Origin: CAIZGX01 sp044239865
GTDB lineage: Bacteria > Bacteroidota > Bacteroidia > Flavobacteriales_D > Sanyastnellaceae
DNA length: 64,000 nucleotides
Direction of reading: 5' to 3'
Assembly (NCBI GenBank): GCA_044239865.1
Contig: JBIIAO010000001.1
Location: 248,001 to 312,000 of the forward strand
Shown: piece by piece, positions 8,412-16,534 of the stretch
Numbering within the stretch: the stretch's first letter is position 1
How the letters are laid out: every line of letters starts with the position of its first letter
Translations under genes and position numbers: made by a program
Notes under the pieces: generated by a model
Databases searched by the model: none
Told to the model about the DNA's origin: nothing
The model's input: only the letters and a program-made list of their open reading frames with translations

Positions 8412-9275
8412 TTATTCCACTAAGATAATGTTTTCGCCAAGCATATTGGAATAGTCGGATGGCGATTCCAAATTCAGCGCTTCATGCACAGCATTGAGTT
8501 CCGATTTTTTCATTTCGAAATTATTCTGATAAGCCGTTGTGTTAAACCACTCGGTTGCGGCTGCCGTAGAGATTTCAAATCGATTCGAAACGCGAAAGAT
8601 ACTTTCTTTATCACTCATGAAGGCTTCACAGCGCTCGTTCATGAGCTTCAAAACTTTTTGAATTGATTCGCTTTTTTGATCAATGGCATTGCTATTCGCG
8701 ACAGCCACAAAACCGCACCAAGGCGCATGAAAAGTATCTAGAAAACACAGGTGTCCTTTTTTTACCGATGGAATGGACGTGTATTTTTCCCAATAGAAAT
8801 AATCGGATTCGCGATTCTTTAAACTTTGTATAGCGTTGTGCAAATTGGCCACTTCAACATACTGATCATCGGCCGGATGAAAGCCCAATTGCTTCGCGTG
8901 AATCTTCGCCATCAGATGCGAGCCTGATCCTTTTCGTGAGATTGCGTATTTTCTATTGTGGTTGGAAGTGATGCGAGGAGTGTTTTCATAACCTCCGTAA
9001 ATGCCCCACGTTAAAGGGGTTTTTGTATACACCTTAACAATCTTGGCTTTTAAACCGCGATGAAAAGCACTCACAAATCCTTCGGTGAGCATAAGCGCAA
9101 CGTCGAGGTCACCCTCTTGAAGTGCTTCGGTCATGACACCCGTTCCTCCGGCGAAGTAAGTCCAGGATACTTGAATGTTCAGGGTGCTGAAAACGTCTTG
9201 CTCTAATGCAAGTTGCCAGGGTAAGTTGAAGTGTTCTGGAACACCTCCAATACGTAGTGTAATTTTATCTTTCAT
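8412..9275 (-). CDS. Periplasmic-binding-protein-like domain without signal peptide
   Basis: A 287-residue protein of the type 2 periplasmic-binding fold, close to the NMT1/THI5-like or Ca3427-like group: LRIGGVPEHFNLPW at the start, FAGGTGVMTEALQEGDLDVA and RKGSGSHLMA. Oddly, it begins directly with the fold and has no signal peptide or lipobox, so it should be cytoplasmic. No ABC permease or ATPase gene is nearby. It may be an enzyme-like or ligand-sensing use of the fold rather than a transporter component, which is inference. It sits one base after the VWA gene and ahead of the DUF218 gene. Confidence 0.75.
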   Translation of the reverse strand: MKDKITLRIGGVPEHFNLPWQLALEQDVFSTLNIQVSWTYFAGGTGVMTEALQEGDLDVALMLTEGFVSAFHRGLKAKIVKVYTKTPLTWGIYGGYENTPRITSNHNRKYAISRKGSGSHLMAKIHAKQLGFHPADDQYVEVANLHNAIQSLKNRESDYFYWEKYTSIPSVKKGHLCFLDTFHAPWCGFVAVANSNAIDQKSESIQKVLKLMNERCEAFMSDKESIFRVSNRFEISTAAATEWFNTTAYQNNFEMKKSELNAVHEALNLESPSDYSNMLGENIILVE

Positions 9276-9276
9276 T

Positions 9277-11364
9277 TTAGTAGCTGCCGTTCCACTTCCT
9301 TAGGAACCACTCAATACTGAGTAACGACAAAAGTGCAACTAAAAGGGGAGCCCAATCTATGAGTTCTCTCACTTTTTTCTCTTCGAAAGAAACACTCGTG
9401 ATTTCTTTTCTGTTTTTGATTTCATTTACGAGATCATCAAGCGCAGTTGCATTGAATCGTTTTCCGTTGGTGCTAGAAGACAGTTGTTCTAACAATTGGA
9501 AGTCTGCAATTGTTCGTGCTGTTTCAACAGAAATGTTGTTAACTGTGAATCCGCCTGACTTGGTAAATTCTGTAGTTCCGTTGAATGCCTTCGCGGTATA
9601 GGAATAAGCGCCAGGAGGAAGAAGTCCAGCATTCAATTGGTAACCGGTACTTGAAGGAGAGAATTGAAGTGACTGAGATGAATTATCTGGATACTTCAGC
9701 TCCAAAGTAACCTGCTGATCAAGCACAGGCATAAAACTTTCGTCGTACAATTCGGCATTGAAATAGACCATTTCATTTTCAGCGAAATTCTTCTTGTGTT
9801 GAATGCGGAATTTTTCTTTGTTCTCTTTCACGCCCATGAACTGCGTGGCTTGCTGAATGAATTGATTGAACACATCGTGCGACTCTTCCATTTGATATAA
9901 AGCAATCTTCCATCTCCAAATTCCTTCACCAGAAAGCACTGCAACCCGATGTTCAGGTGTTCCTCCGAAACCAAGCAGCGGGACATCGGTGGCAATTTTT
10001 CCAATTCTTTGGTTGAGCAAAGCCTGTACTTCTGGGGCAACGGAATAGTTTCCGAAAGGCACAGCCAATGGGGGAAGTAGAGGTAGTGCTTGTGCGAATT
10101 CATTCGATAAAGAGAAGTAACTGAATGAAGGATTCAATGAGGCATTGATGTCTGAAAGTTTTGATTGATATCCGTTCAATGAAAATCCACTTCCCAACGC
10201 GTTGAATGCGTTGAAATCTGTTTGTGCACCGAGTATAAACCAACAAGGGATTTTCGATTTGAAAGCCTCTTGAATGACGTTGTTTCCTCGCCCACCCAAT
10301 GATGGAATTTGATAGCCAATAAGCATGTCGAATTTGTTCACGTTATCCGTGAACAGATCAACAGTTTGAACAGTTACTTCGTAATTTTCTTGAAGACGGA
10401 GAGCCTCTGCAATGGCGGTTATATCTGGATGAGGGGAATTCGCAAGAATTAATACTTTTTGTCTGTTGTCAATGACTTCGATGTACACCTGCTCGCTGTT
10501 GTTACTTGTGTTGTCTTCGCTGTCAATGGCCTGAATGGTTACGGTGTATGCATGAATGCCAACCTGGTTGGCGGGTAAAGAGAATTCAATATTTTTAAAT
10601 TCTCTTTCGGAAGAAAAGCTAATGCTTTGAGAAGCGAGTTGAACACCATTTTTAGAAACGGTAACAACAGTGCTCTTACCGAGTGCTTTTCTTCCTTCTA
10701 TGTTTAATCGAATAGGGAAGTCGTTTCCGAGGTAAGCAATTTTGTTCGCACTAACATTCGAAATTAACAAATCGCGATGTAATGTAGTGTCTCCTACACC
10801 TACCGTAAATACGGGTATGTTGAGTTGTTTCAAAATGGAAACAGGGTGAGGACCTTTGTTGTAAAGTCCGTCGCTTGCAATAACTAGAGCGGTCAAGTTC
10901 CGTCCGCTGAAACGCGCGTCTATTGAGCGTTGTAATTTTCCGAAGTGAGTGATTTGATCCGAGAATGATGCACTGTCGCCGTTGCTAACATCGTCTCCAA
11001 AAAGCAATGGAACCACTTCGTAATCTGCGCCTAATTTTTCGGCGAGTGTCTTCCAATTATTTAAAAAAGTAGTCCTTACTTCGTTAGAATCTTTGGTGGA
11101 AATCATGGACTGACTGTTGTCTAAGGCCAATACAACAACAGGTTTTTCAACGCGTGTTTCTGTAGTTTCTAATAGGGGCTGAAAGAGAAGAAGAACGAGC
11201 AGTGCAACTACAATGAATCGCAAGCTTGAAAGCAAAAGTTTAAATTGGAATGACCATGATTCTTTCGAATTCCCTAAAAAATAAAGGATTCCAGCGTAGG
11301 CTAACCCTACCCAAACACATAGGCTCAGAAGCCATGGAGATGCTTGAGTGATTAGGTGCGCCAT
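9277..11364 (-). CDS. VWA-domain inner-membrane protein
   Basis: A 695-residue protein with two N-terminal membrane helices (about residues 10-30 and 45-65) and a VWA domain whose MIDAS motif is LDNSQS (Asp82-x-Ser-x-Ser). A long periplasmic part with beta-sandwich-like and Rossmann-like stretches follows, and one membrane helix lies near the C-terminus. The architecture resembles membrane VWA proteins of Bacteroidota, some encoded near BatA-like genes, but no MoxR ATPase gene is adjacent. It probably assembles or supervises an envelope complex, which is inference. It is three bases downstream of fabG and one base upstream of the PBP-like gene. Confidence 0.82.
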   Translation of the reverse strand: MAHLITQASPWLLSLCVWVGLAYAGILYFLGNSKESWSFQFKLLLSSLRFIVVALLVLLLFQPLLETTETRVEKPVVVLALDNSQSMISTKDSNEVRTTFLNNWKTLAEKLGADYEVVPLLFGDDVSNGDSASFSDQITHFGKLQRSIDARFSGRNLTALVIASDGLYNKGPHPVSILKQLNIPVFTVGVGDTTLHRDLLISNVSANKIAYLGNDFPIRLNIEGRKALGKSTVVTVSKNGVQLASQSISFSSEREFKNIEFSLPANQVGIHAYTVTIQAIDSEDNTSNNSEQVYIEVIDNRQKVLILANSPHPDITAIAEALRLQENYEVTVQTVDLFTDNVNKFDMLIGYQIPSLGGRGNNVIQEAFKSKIPCWFILGAQTDFNAFNALGSGFSLNGYQSKLSDINASLNPSFSYFSLSNEFAQALPLLPPLAVPFGNYSVAPEVQALLNQRIGKIATDVPLLGFGGTPEHRVAVLSGEGIWRWKIALYQMEESHDVFNQFIQQATQFMGVKENKEKFRIQHKKNFAENEMVYFNAELYDESFMPVLDQQVTLELKYPDNSSQSLQFSPSSTGYQLNAGLLPPGAYSYTAKAFNGTTEFTKSGGFTVNNISVETARTIADFQLLEQLSSSTNGKRFNATALDDLVNEIKNRKEITSVSFEEKKVRELIDWAPLLVALLSLLSIEWFLRKWNGSY

Positions 11365-11367
11365 AGT

Positions 11368-12114
11368 TTACATGTGCATGCCGCCGCAAACGTGAATCGT
11401 TTGTCCGGTTACATAAGAACTTAAATCAGATGCTAAATAAAGAGTAGTGTTTGCAATATCGATTGGTGTTCCTCCGCGCTTCAACGGAATGGTGTTTCTC
11501 CATTCTTCAACTACTTTCGGATCTAACTTTTCAGTCATTTCGGTTTCAATGAATCCAGGAGCAATAGCGTTGCAGCGAATGTTACGAGAACCCAATTCTT
11601 GCGCAACGCTTTTCGTGAATCCGATCATACCCGCCTTCGATGCAGCGTAGTTGGCTTGCCCGGCGTTTCCAGTAACTCCAACAATAGAGCTCATGTTTAT
11701 GATTGAACCGCTGCGTGCTTTCAGCATAGGTTTGATCACCGCTTTCGTTAGGTTGAAAATAGATTTCAAGTTCACGCGCAGGACATCGTCCCATTGCTCT
11801 TCGCTCATGCGCATGAGCAGGGTGTCGCGCGTAATTCCGGCATTATTCACCAAGATGTCTACGGTTCCGAATTCGGCAACCACATCGTCTACCAAGGTTT
11901 GCGCAGCGTTGAAATCTGCAGCGTCGCTTTTATATCCTTTTGCTTTCACGCCTTTCGCGGCTAATTCTGCTTCGAATGCGCGTGCTTTTTCGTCTGATGA
12001 TGCGTAGGTGAATATGATAGTGGCACCCTGATCGGCGAACACTTCAGCAATTCCTTTTCCTATTCCGCGAGATGCGCCAGTAATGATAGCGACTTTTCCT
12101 TCTAATAATTTCAT
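11368..12114 (-). CDS. fabG: 3-oxoacyl-ACP reductase
   Basis: A 248-residue classical short-chain dehydrogenase with the TGASRGIG cofactor loop at residues 12-19, NNAG at about 90, Ser143, and the catalytic Tyr156-x-x-x-Lys160. The C-terminal IAPGFIETEMT and YVTGQTIHVCGGMHM are very typical of FabG. The reaction is NADPH-dependent reduction of 3-oxoacyl-ACP in fatty acid elongation. Length and all catalytic residues are normal. It is 12 bases after the Fe-S protein gene and 3 bases before the VWA gene, so cotranscription is likely. No other fab genes are in the window. Confidence 0.92.
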   Translation of the reverse strand: MKLLEGKVAIITGASRGIGKGIAEVFADQGATIIFTYASSDEKARAFEAELAAKGVKAKGYKSDAADFNAAQTLVDDVVAEFGTVDILVNNAGITRDTLLMRMSEEQWDDVLRVNLKSIFNLTKAVIKPMLKARSGSIINMSSIVGVTGNAGQANYAASKAGMIGFTKSVAQELGSRNIRCNAIAPGFIETEMTEKLDPKVVEEWRNTIPLKRGGTPIDIANTTLYLASDLSSYVTGQTIHVCGGMHM

Positions 12115-12126
12115 GATAAACTATTT

Positions 12127-12912
12127 TTACAAATCTACTGCTTCTGCTATTAATTCAGCAATGTCTTTCACTGCTATAGTATGCTCCTGCTCGAAGTGCT
12201 TCACGCCATCGGTCATCATGGTGTTGCAAAACGGACATCCGGTTGCAATAACGCTAGGCTTCACGGCTAGCACATCTTCCATGCGTTCAACGTTAACTTC
12301 TTTATCTCCTTTTTCAGCTTCTTTGAACATTTGTGCTCCGCCTGCACCGCAGCACAATCCGTTGGTTTTGCAACGTTTCATTTCAACCAATTCCGCATCG
12401 AGTGCTTGAATGAGTTGACGTGGCGCTTCATACTCTCCGTTTCCTCTTCCGAGGTAACACGGATCGTGAAAGGTTATTTTCTTTCCTTTGAATTCCCCAC
12501 CTTCAATTTTCAATTTTCCTGTATTCAATAATTCTTGAATGAGTTGGGTGTGGTGAACCACTTCGTAGTTTCCTCCCAGTTCAGGATATTCATTTTTTAA
12601 TGTGTTGAAGCAATGCGGGCAACCGGTAACAATCTTCTTCACTTCGTAAGCATTCAAAACACTAATGTTTTGCATGGCCATCATTTGGAAGAGGAATTCG
12701 TTTCCTGCACGCTTCGCTGGGTCTCCTGTGCATGACTCTTCAGACCCCAATATCGCAAACGATGTGTTGGTGTGGTGAAGAATCTTCGCAATGGCTTTGG
12801 TAATTTTTTTTGCGCGGTCGTCGAAACTTCCTGCACATCCAACCCAAAAAAGCACTTCGGGTGTTGTTCCTTCGGCCATGCAATCGGCCATTGTACGTAT
12901 CTTGAAATCCAT
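12127..12912 (-). CDS. CCG-domain Fe-S protein (HdrB/LldE-like)
   Basis: Start chosen at the ATG at 12912 (MDFKIRTMADCMAEG), ten bases after the upstream stop; a longer reading would overlap that gene. The 261-residue protein has two cysteine-rich CCG-type modules: GCAGS ... TGCPHC, and HDPCYLGR ... LCCGAGG ... TGCPFC. Such modules bind noncubane or 4Fe-4S clusters in heterodisulfide reductase HdrB, LldE and GlcF. With the adjacent membrane Fe-S protein it probably forms a two-subunit quinone-linked electron-transfer complex. The electron donor (ETF, lactate, a disulfide) cannot be read from the sequence. Confidence 0.83.
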   Translation of the reverse strand: MDFKIRTMADCMAEGTTPEVLFWVGCAGSFDDRAKKITKAIAKILHHTNTSFAILGSEESCTGDPAKRAGNEFLFQMMAMQNISVLNAYEVKKIVTGCPHCFNTLKNEYPELGGNYEVVHHTQLIQELLNTGKLKIEGGEFKGKKITFHDPCYLGRGNGEYEAPRQLIQALDAELVEMKRCKTNGLCCGAGGAQMFKEAEKGDKEVNVERMEDVLAVKPSVIATGCPFCNTMMTDGVKHFEQEHTIAVKDIAELIAEAVDL

Positions 12913-12922
12913 GTTGTTCGAA

Positions 12923-14218
12923 TTATTCGTTTGTCCAGTCTGCACGATTCATAGCACTCATAGCCCAAGGCGCTCCGTTGTTCTCTACGTTGTTGAACAT
13001 AGAGGTAATGCTGTCGGGCGATTTAGATTCTTCCATGATTAAATATCTGCGAAGATCTACAAGCACTTCCATGGGGTTAATGTTTATCGGACAAGCGTCT
13101 GTGCATGCGTTGCACGTGGTACATGCCCAAACTTCTTCTTCAGAAATATAATCGCGAATGAGGCTCTTTCCATCTTCCACCCAAACGCCTTTGTTCGCTG
13201 CTTTTGCATTCCCAATTTCTTCCATGCGATCGCGAACGTCCATCATCACTTTTCGTGGAGAAAGAAGTTTGCCTGTCTGGTTCGCTGGACAAGCGGAAGT
13301 GCATCTTCCACATTCGGTGCAAGAGTATGCGCTGAGCAGTTGTGTCCGTTGCATGTCTGAAACATCTTTTACTCCGAAGCGTGTGAAGTCAACAGGCTCA
13401 ACAACTGCATTCGGATCGAGCATGAGTTTAACTTCATTGGTAACGGCTTTGTCATTCGACAAACTCCCCGGCGATTGCAATTTGCTAAAATAGGTTGTTG
13501 GAAAAGCCAAGAGAATGTGAAGGTGTTTCGAGTACGATAAATACACAATGAAACCGAGAATACCCACAATGTGGAACCACCAAAAAAAGTGGCTTATGCC
13601 CACTAACGAGTGCGTTGAAAAACCTGTGAGCAATGGTTGGTAGAATTGACTTACCCAGAATGAAGGGACACGCGCAGGCGTTGCACTGCGGACGGTAAGA
13701 ATGCTGTCGGCAGCATTCATGATAAGTAGTGCAGACATCAGAAGTACCTCAACAATGAGAATAATATTTGCATCTGACTTCGGCCATTTTGTTAATTCAG
13801 CGGATTGAAAGCGCTTGATTTTCCCGGCGTTGCGTCGCACGAAGAATACCACGCAAGCGACAATGACTAAACCCGCGAGGATTTCAAAGAAATTAATGAG
13901 AAGCCTGTAAATTCCTCCGAAGCCAACAAACGAGCGGTGCTCACCGGTTAATCCGTCGAGAACTATTTCAATGACTTCAATATTTATTATTAAAAAACCT
14001 GAGTAAATAATGAAGTGAAGGAGCGCAACAAAAGGTTTCGAAAACATTTTTCCTTGTCCGAAAGCCACGAGTATCATGGTTTGTAGACGCTCACCTTTGC
14101 GGTCGGTTTCAGGACCTTTTTGTCCGAGTAAAATGTTTCCCTTTACAAACTGATATCTTTTGAAGATGAAGAATCCGGCCGTGGCCAGGAGTAAGGCGAA
14201 TATGATTTGAGAGATCAT
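12923..14218 (-). CDS. Membrane-anchored 4Fe-4S protein (HdrDE/NarI-like)
   Basis: A 431-residue protein. The N-terminal half has about five membrane helices, including histidines spaced as in cytochrome b-type NarI/HdrE subunits (for example FVALLHFIIYSGF and STHSLVGISHFFWWFHIVG). The C-terminal part holds two 4Fe-4S binding motifs, CTECGRCTSACP and CTTCNACTDACP. It likely passes electrons between quinones and the soluble CCG protein encoded ten bases downstream. The same two-gene pattern recurs in many Bacteroidota and is usually annotated only as Fe-S binding protein. Function as a quinone-linked module is inference; the cofactor motifs are directly visible. Confidence 0.85.
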   Translation of the reverse strand: MISQIIFALLLATAGFFIFKRYQFVKGNILLGQKGPETDRKGERLQTMILVAFGQGKMFSKPFVALLHFIIYSGFLIINIEVIEIVLDGLTGEHRSFVGFGGIYRLLINFFEILAGLVIVACVVFFVRRNAGKIKRFQSAELTKWPKSDANIILIVEVLLMSALLIMNAADSILTVRSATPARVPSFWVSQFYQPLLTGFSTHSLVGISHFFWWFHIVGILGFIVYLSYSKHLHILLAFPTTYFSKLQSPGSLSNDKAVTNEVKLMLDPNAVVEPVDFTRFGVKDVSDMQRTQLLSAYSCTECGRCTSACPANQTGKLLSPRKVMMDVRDRMEEIGNAKAANKGVWVEDGKSLIRDYISEEEVWACTTCNACTDACPININPMEVLVDLRRYLIMEESKSPDSITSMFNNVENNGAPWAMSAMNRADWTNE

Positions 14219-14245
14219 AAATGATTTCGATTTTAAATTGAAGAA

Positions 14246-15295
14246 TTACTTACTACCTTTTTCTTGAATCATCTGATCAATGATTTTTTTCATGTCTTCC
14301 AATTCTGATTTAGAAAACTTATCTGCGTCACGTCTTCCAAATAAAGAAAATCCAACGTAGCTCTTCGGGTGATTGCGCATATCGTCTAACAAAAGGTCTA
14401 GGCTGTGTGTTGCACTAACCAATTCGTTGTGCAGGCTGTCGTTGTTAACGAGTTTACCCAATGATCCTTTGCCGCTATTTACTTTGGCCATAACCTCTTC
14501 GAAATGTCCCATGGCTTTATCCACTTTAAATAGCGTTGTGGTTAAGCGAATGCGTGAGAGTGTGTCTGTGAATTGAGAGATGTTTTTAATAGCGAGATCA
14601 ATTTTTGAGTTGTTCGCTTTGAGTGTATTTGTTAAGGATTGCGCGTTGCTTATGATTTCAGAAATTCTACCGCCATTGCTTGCAATAAGTGTGTTTAGAT
14701 TCCCAGAGGTAGATTCTAAATTGTTCATGGTGCGTTGCAGCGAGCTGAACAATGAAGGAAGCCCTTCGGCTCCGGAATTGTTAAGTGTGCGCTGAAGACT
14801 GGTTAGAACGCTATCTACACCTTTAAAAATTTCAGCAGATTTTTGTTTAATCGGGTCGATTTCATTTTTCAAGGTTTCTGCAAAACCTTTTTCGATAGAA
14901 GCGATTAACGTGTCTTTTGTGCTAGCCATAACCGAACTGTCGCCCAAAACAATTTGAATGGCTTTTCCTCCAAAAAAGTCGGAGTCGTATATTTTCAATT
15001 CAGAATCTTTCGGTACGGCAACATCTGCATCGTTCAAAACAATTTCAACAACGAGTCTTCCTGAACCGTTCGATTCAAGTTCAATGCTCTTTACAATACC
15101 AATTTTGAAACCGTTGATGATTACCGGACTGGAAACTTCCAAGCCTCCAATTTCCTCGTAGATGGCGTAATATCTCGTTTGAGTTGAAAAAATATTAACG
15201 CCTTTTAAGAAACTTACTCCGAAATAAACAAGGGCAAGTATGACAATAACAACTGCTCCTATGACAACTTCGTTGCGTGCTTTTTTACCGCTCAT
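14246..15295 (-). CDS. MlaD/MCE-family lipid transport protein
   Basis: A 349-residue protein with an N-terminal membrane helix (about residues 9-29) and an MCE domain (YYAIYEEIGGLEVSSPVIINGFKIGIV, broken by variation) at about residues 45-120. A long helical, coiled-coil-like tail follows. MlaD-type proteins form hexameric rings that carry phospholipids between the two membranes. No mlaE or mlaF ATPase gene is adjacent here. It follows the amidase gene with a four-base overlap (ATGA), so both are read from one transcript, which ties an envelope-lipid protein to cell-wall hydrolysis. Confidence 0.87.
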   Translation of the reverse strand: MSGKKARNEVVIGAVVIVILALVYFGVSFLKGVNIFSTQTRYYAIYEEIGGLEVSSPVIINGFKIGIVKSIELESNGSGRLVVEIVLNDADVAVPKDSELKIYDSDFFGGKAIQIVLGDSSVMASTKDTLIASIEKGFAETLKNEIDPIKQKSAEIFKGVDSVLTSLQRTLNNSGAEGLPSLFSSLQRTMNNLESTSGNLNTLIASNGGRISEIISNAQSLTNTLKANNSKIDLAIKNISQFTDTLSRIRLTTTLFKVDKAMGHFEEVMAKVNSGKGSLGKLVNNDSLHNELVSATHSLDLLLDDMRNHPKSYVGFSLFGRRDADKFSKSELEDMKKIIDQMIQEKGSK

Positions 15296-16482
15296 TTCTG
15301 CATTTTTTTAAGGGCATCTTCGTTGCTGATTCGGATGCCGTTTTCGAAGGCGACAACAAATGCTCCGCTGAAACCAGCATCGCGAAGAATTTTTTGATTC
15401 TTCTTGGCGTCGTCTAAACTTTGGGTACATCCAACCAGGTACTTGTGAGTGCCGTTGCTAAGGTATTCCTCAAATCTTTCTAAACCTTTAAATTGCTTTG
15501 ATTTTTTTTGAAGAGGGGTGGCGGAACTCAGAATCTGAACCTTGTATGCCACCTGCTCAGCGGGAATCTCTTCCCAAATAAGTCCGTCGAATATGTTTTG
15601 CGGAATAATTTCCTCTTTCTGAACGGCAACAGGGGGGAGGTTAGTCGGCGCAATGTTGAAAAGTTTGCTTTGGTAATCGACAAAGGCGCGGTAAACAGCG
15701 GAGCTTAATTCTTCTTTAGCAGCTTGGCTTTGCAGGTAATCTTCTTCTTTGTGGTTGGAAAGGAATCCCAATTCAATCAGAATACTCGGCATGTTCGTGA
15801 AGGTGACCACATAGTAAGGTGCTTGCTTTACACCACGGTCTTTTCTTCCCAACTTTACAAACTCATCTTGAACGTTTTTTGCGAGGAGGATACTCTTGTC
15901 TTGGTAGATATTTTCTCGAAGACTCATCGCAATGTAGGTGTCTGGATTGTTCGGGTCGAAACCGTCGTAGTCTTTCCCGCCGTCGCTTTCTAAATAGATG
16001 GAAGCGTTTTCCCGCATGGCATTGCGTAAACTCTCTTCTGATTTGTGTAATCCCATCACGAACGACTCGGATCCCGAAGCTTCGGCATTCGGATTGGCGT
16101 TGCAATGAATGCTAATGAAGAGGTCGGCGTTGTTGGTGTTCGCGATCTCAACGCGACGTTTCAGGGTAGGGAAGGTGTCGCCTGTTCTTGTATAAACGAC
16201 TTTAACGTTTGGGTAATTCTCCTCGATAAGCTTTCCCACTTTTAACGTAACGTCAAGGGCAATGTTTTTTTCGGAAGTCTTGTAGCGTCCTGTACCCAAG
16301 GTGCCAGGGTCGGTTCCACCGTGTCCGGCGTCTAACACAACAATAAACTTTTTATCCGTTGTTTCTACTTTCTTCGAAATGCGATAGGCCGTTCCCAAAG
16401 TGAAAACAAGAGCGAAAATAAAAATGTACACTATTTTCTTATGCATCTGCTGTATGGGTTTATTATCTCGAATGTTTAGCAT
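15292..16482 (-). CDS. N-acetylmuramoyl-L-alanine amidase with SPOR-like tail
   Basis: Two starts are plausible, ATG at 16482 and ATG at 16446. The first is chosen because a TAGTTTTG promoter box sits 28 bases upstream of it. A membrane helix or signal anchor follows (VYIFIFALVFTLGTAY). The Amidase_3 domain shows the zinc and catalytic motifs DAGHGGTDPG, EKNIAL, SIHCNAN and LIELGFLSN. The last 80 or so residues resemble a SPOR domain, which binds denuded septal glycan. The enzyme should cleave the peptide from MurNAc in the periplasm during cell separation. It is divergent from lptD and overlaps the MCE gene by four bases. Confidence 0.88.
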   Translation of the reverse strand: MLNIRDNKPIQQMHKKIVYIFIFALVFTLGTAYRISKKVETTDKKFIVVLDAGHGGTDPGTLGTGRYKTSEKNIALDVTLKVGKLIEENYPNVKVVYTRTGDTFPTLKRRVEIANTNNADLFISIHCNANPNAEASGSESFVMGLHKSEESLRNAMRENASIYLESDGGKDYDGFDPNNPDTYIAMSLRENIYQDKSILLAKNVQDEFVKLGRKDRGVKQAPYYVVTFTNMPSILIELGFLSNHKEEDYLQSQAAKEELSSAVYRAFVDYQSKLFNIAPTNLPPVAVQKEEIIPQNIFDGLIWEEIPAEQVAYKVQILSSATPLQKKSKQFKGLERFEEYLSNGTHKYLVGCTQSLDDAKKNQKILRDAGFSGAFVVAFENGIRISNEDALKKMQK

Positions 16483-16489
16483 AGCTTTG
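16482..16489 (+). promoter_or_regulatory. Candidate lptD promoter -7 box (TAGCTTTG)
   Basis: TAGCTTTG fits the Bacteroidota -7 consensus TAnnTTTG and lies 45 bases before the lptD start at 16535. No clear -33 TTG is present. It overlaps the proposed amidase start codon on the other strand. Confidence 0.35.
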
Positions 16490-16509
16490 ACACGTAAACG
16501 CAATTTAAA

Positions 16510-16517
16510 CAAAACTA
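16510..16517 (-). promoter_or_regulatory. Candidate amidase promoter -7 box (TAGTTTTG)
   Basis: On the minus strand the eight bases read TAGTTTTG, a TAnnTTTG match 28 bases upstream of the amidase ATG at 16482. Together with the box at 16482-16489 it would form a face-to-face divergent promoter region of about 50 bases. Confidence 0.35.
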
Positions 16518-16534
16518 TTTTTCTTTGTGAAGGC

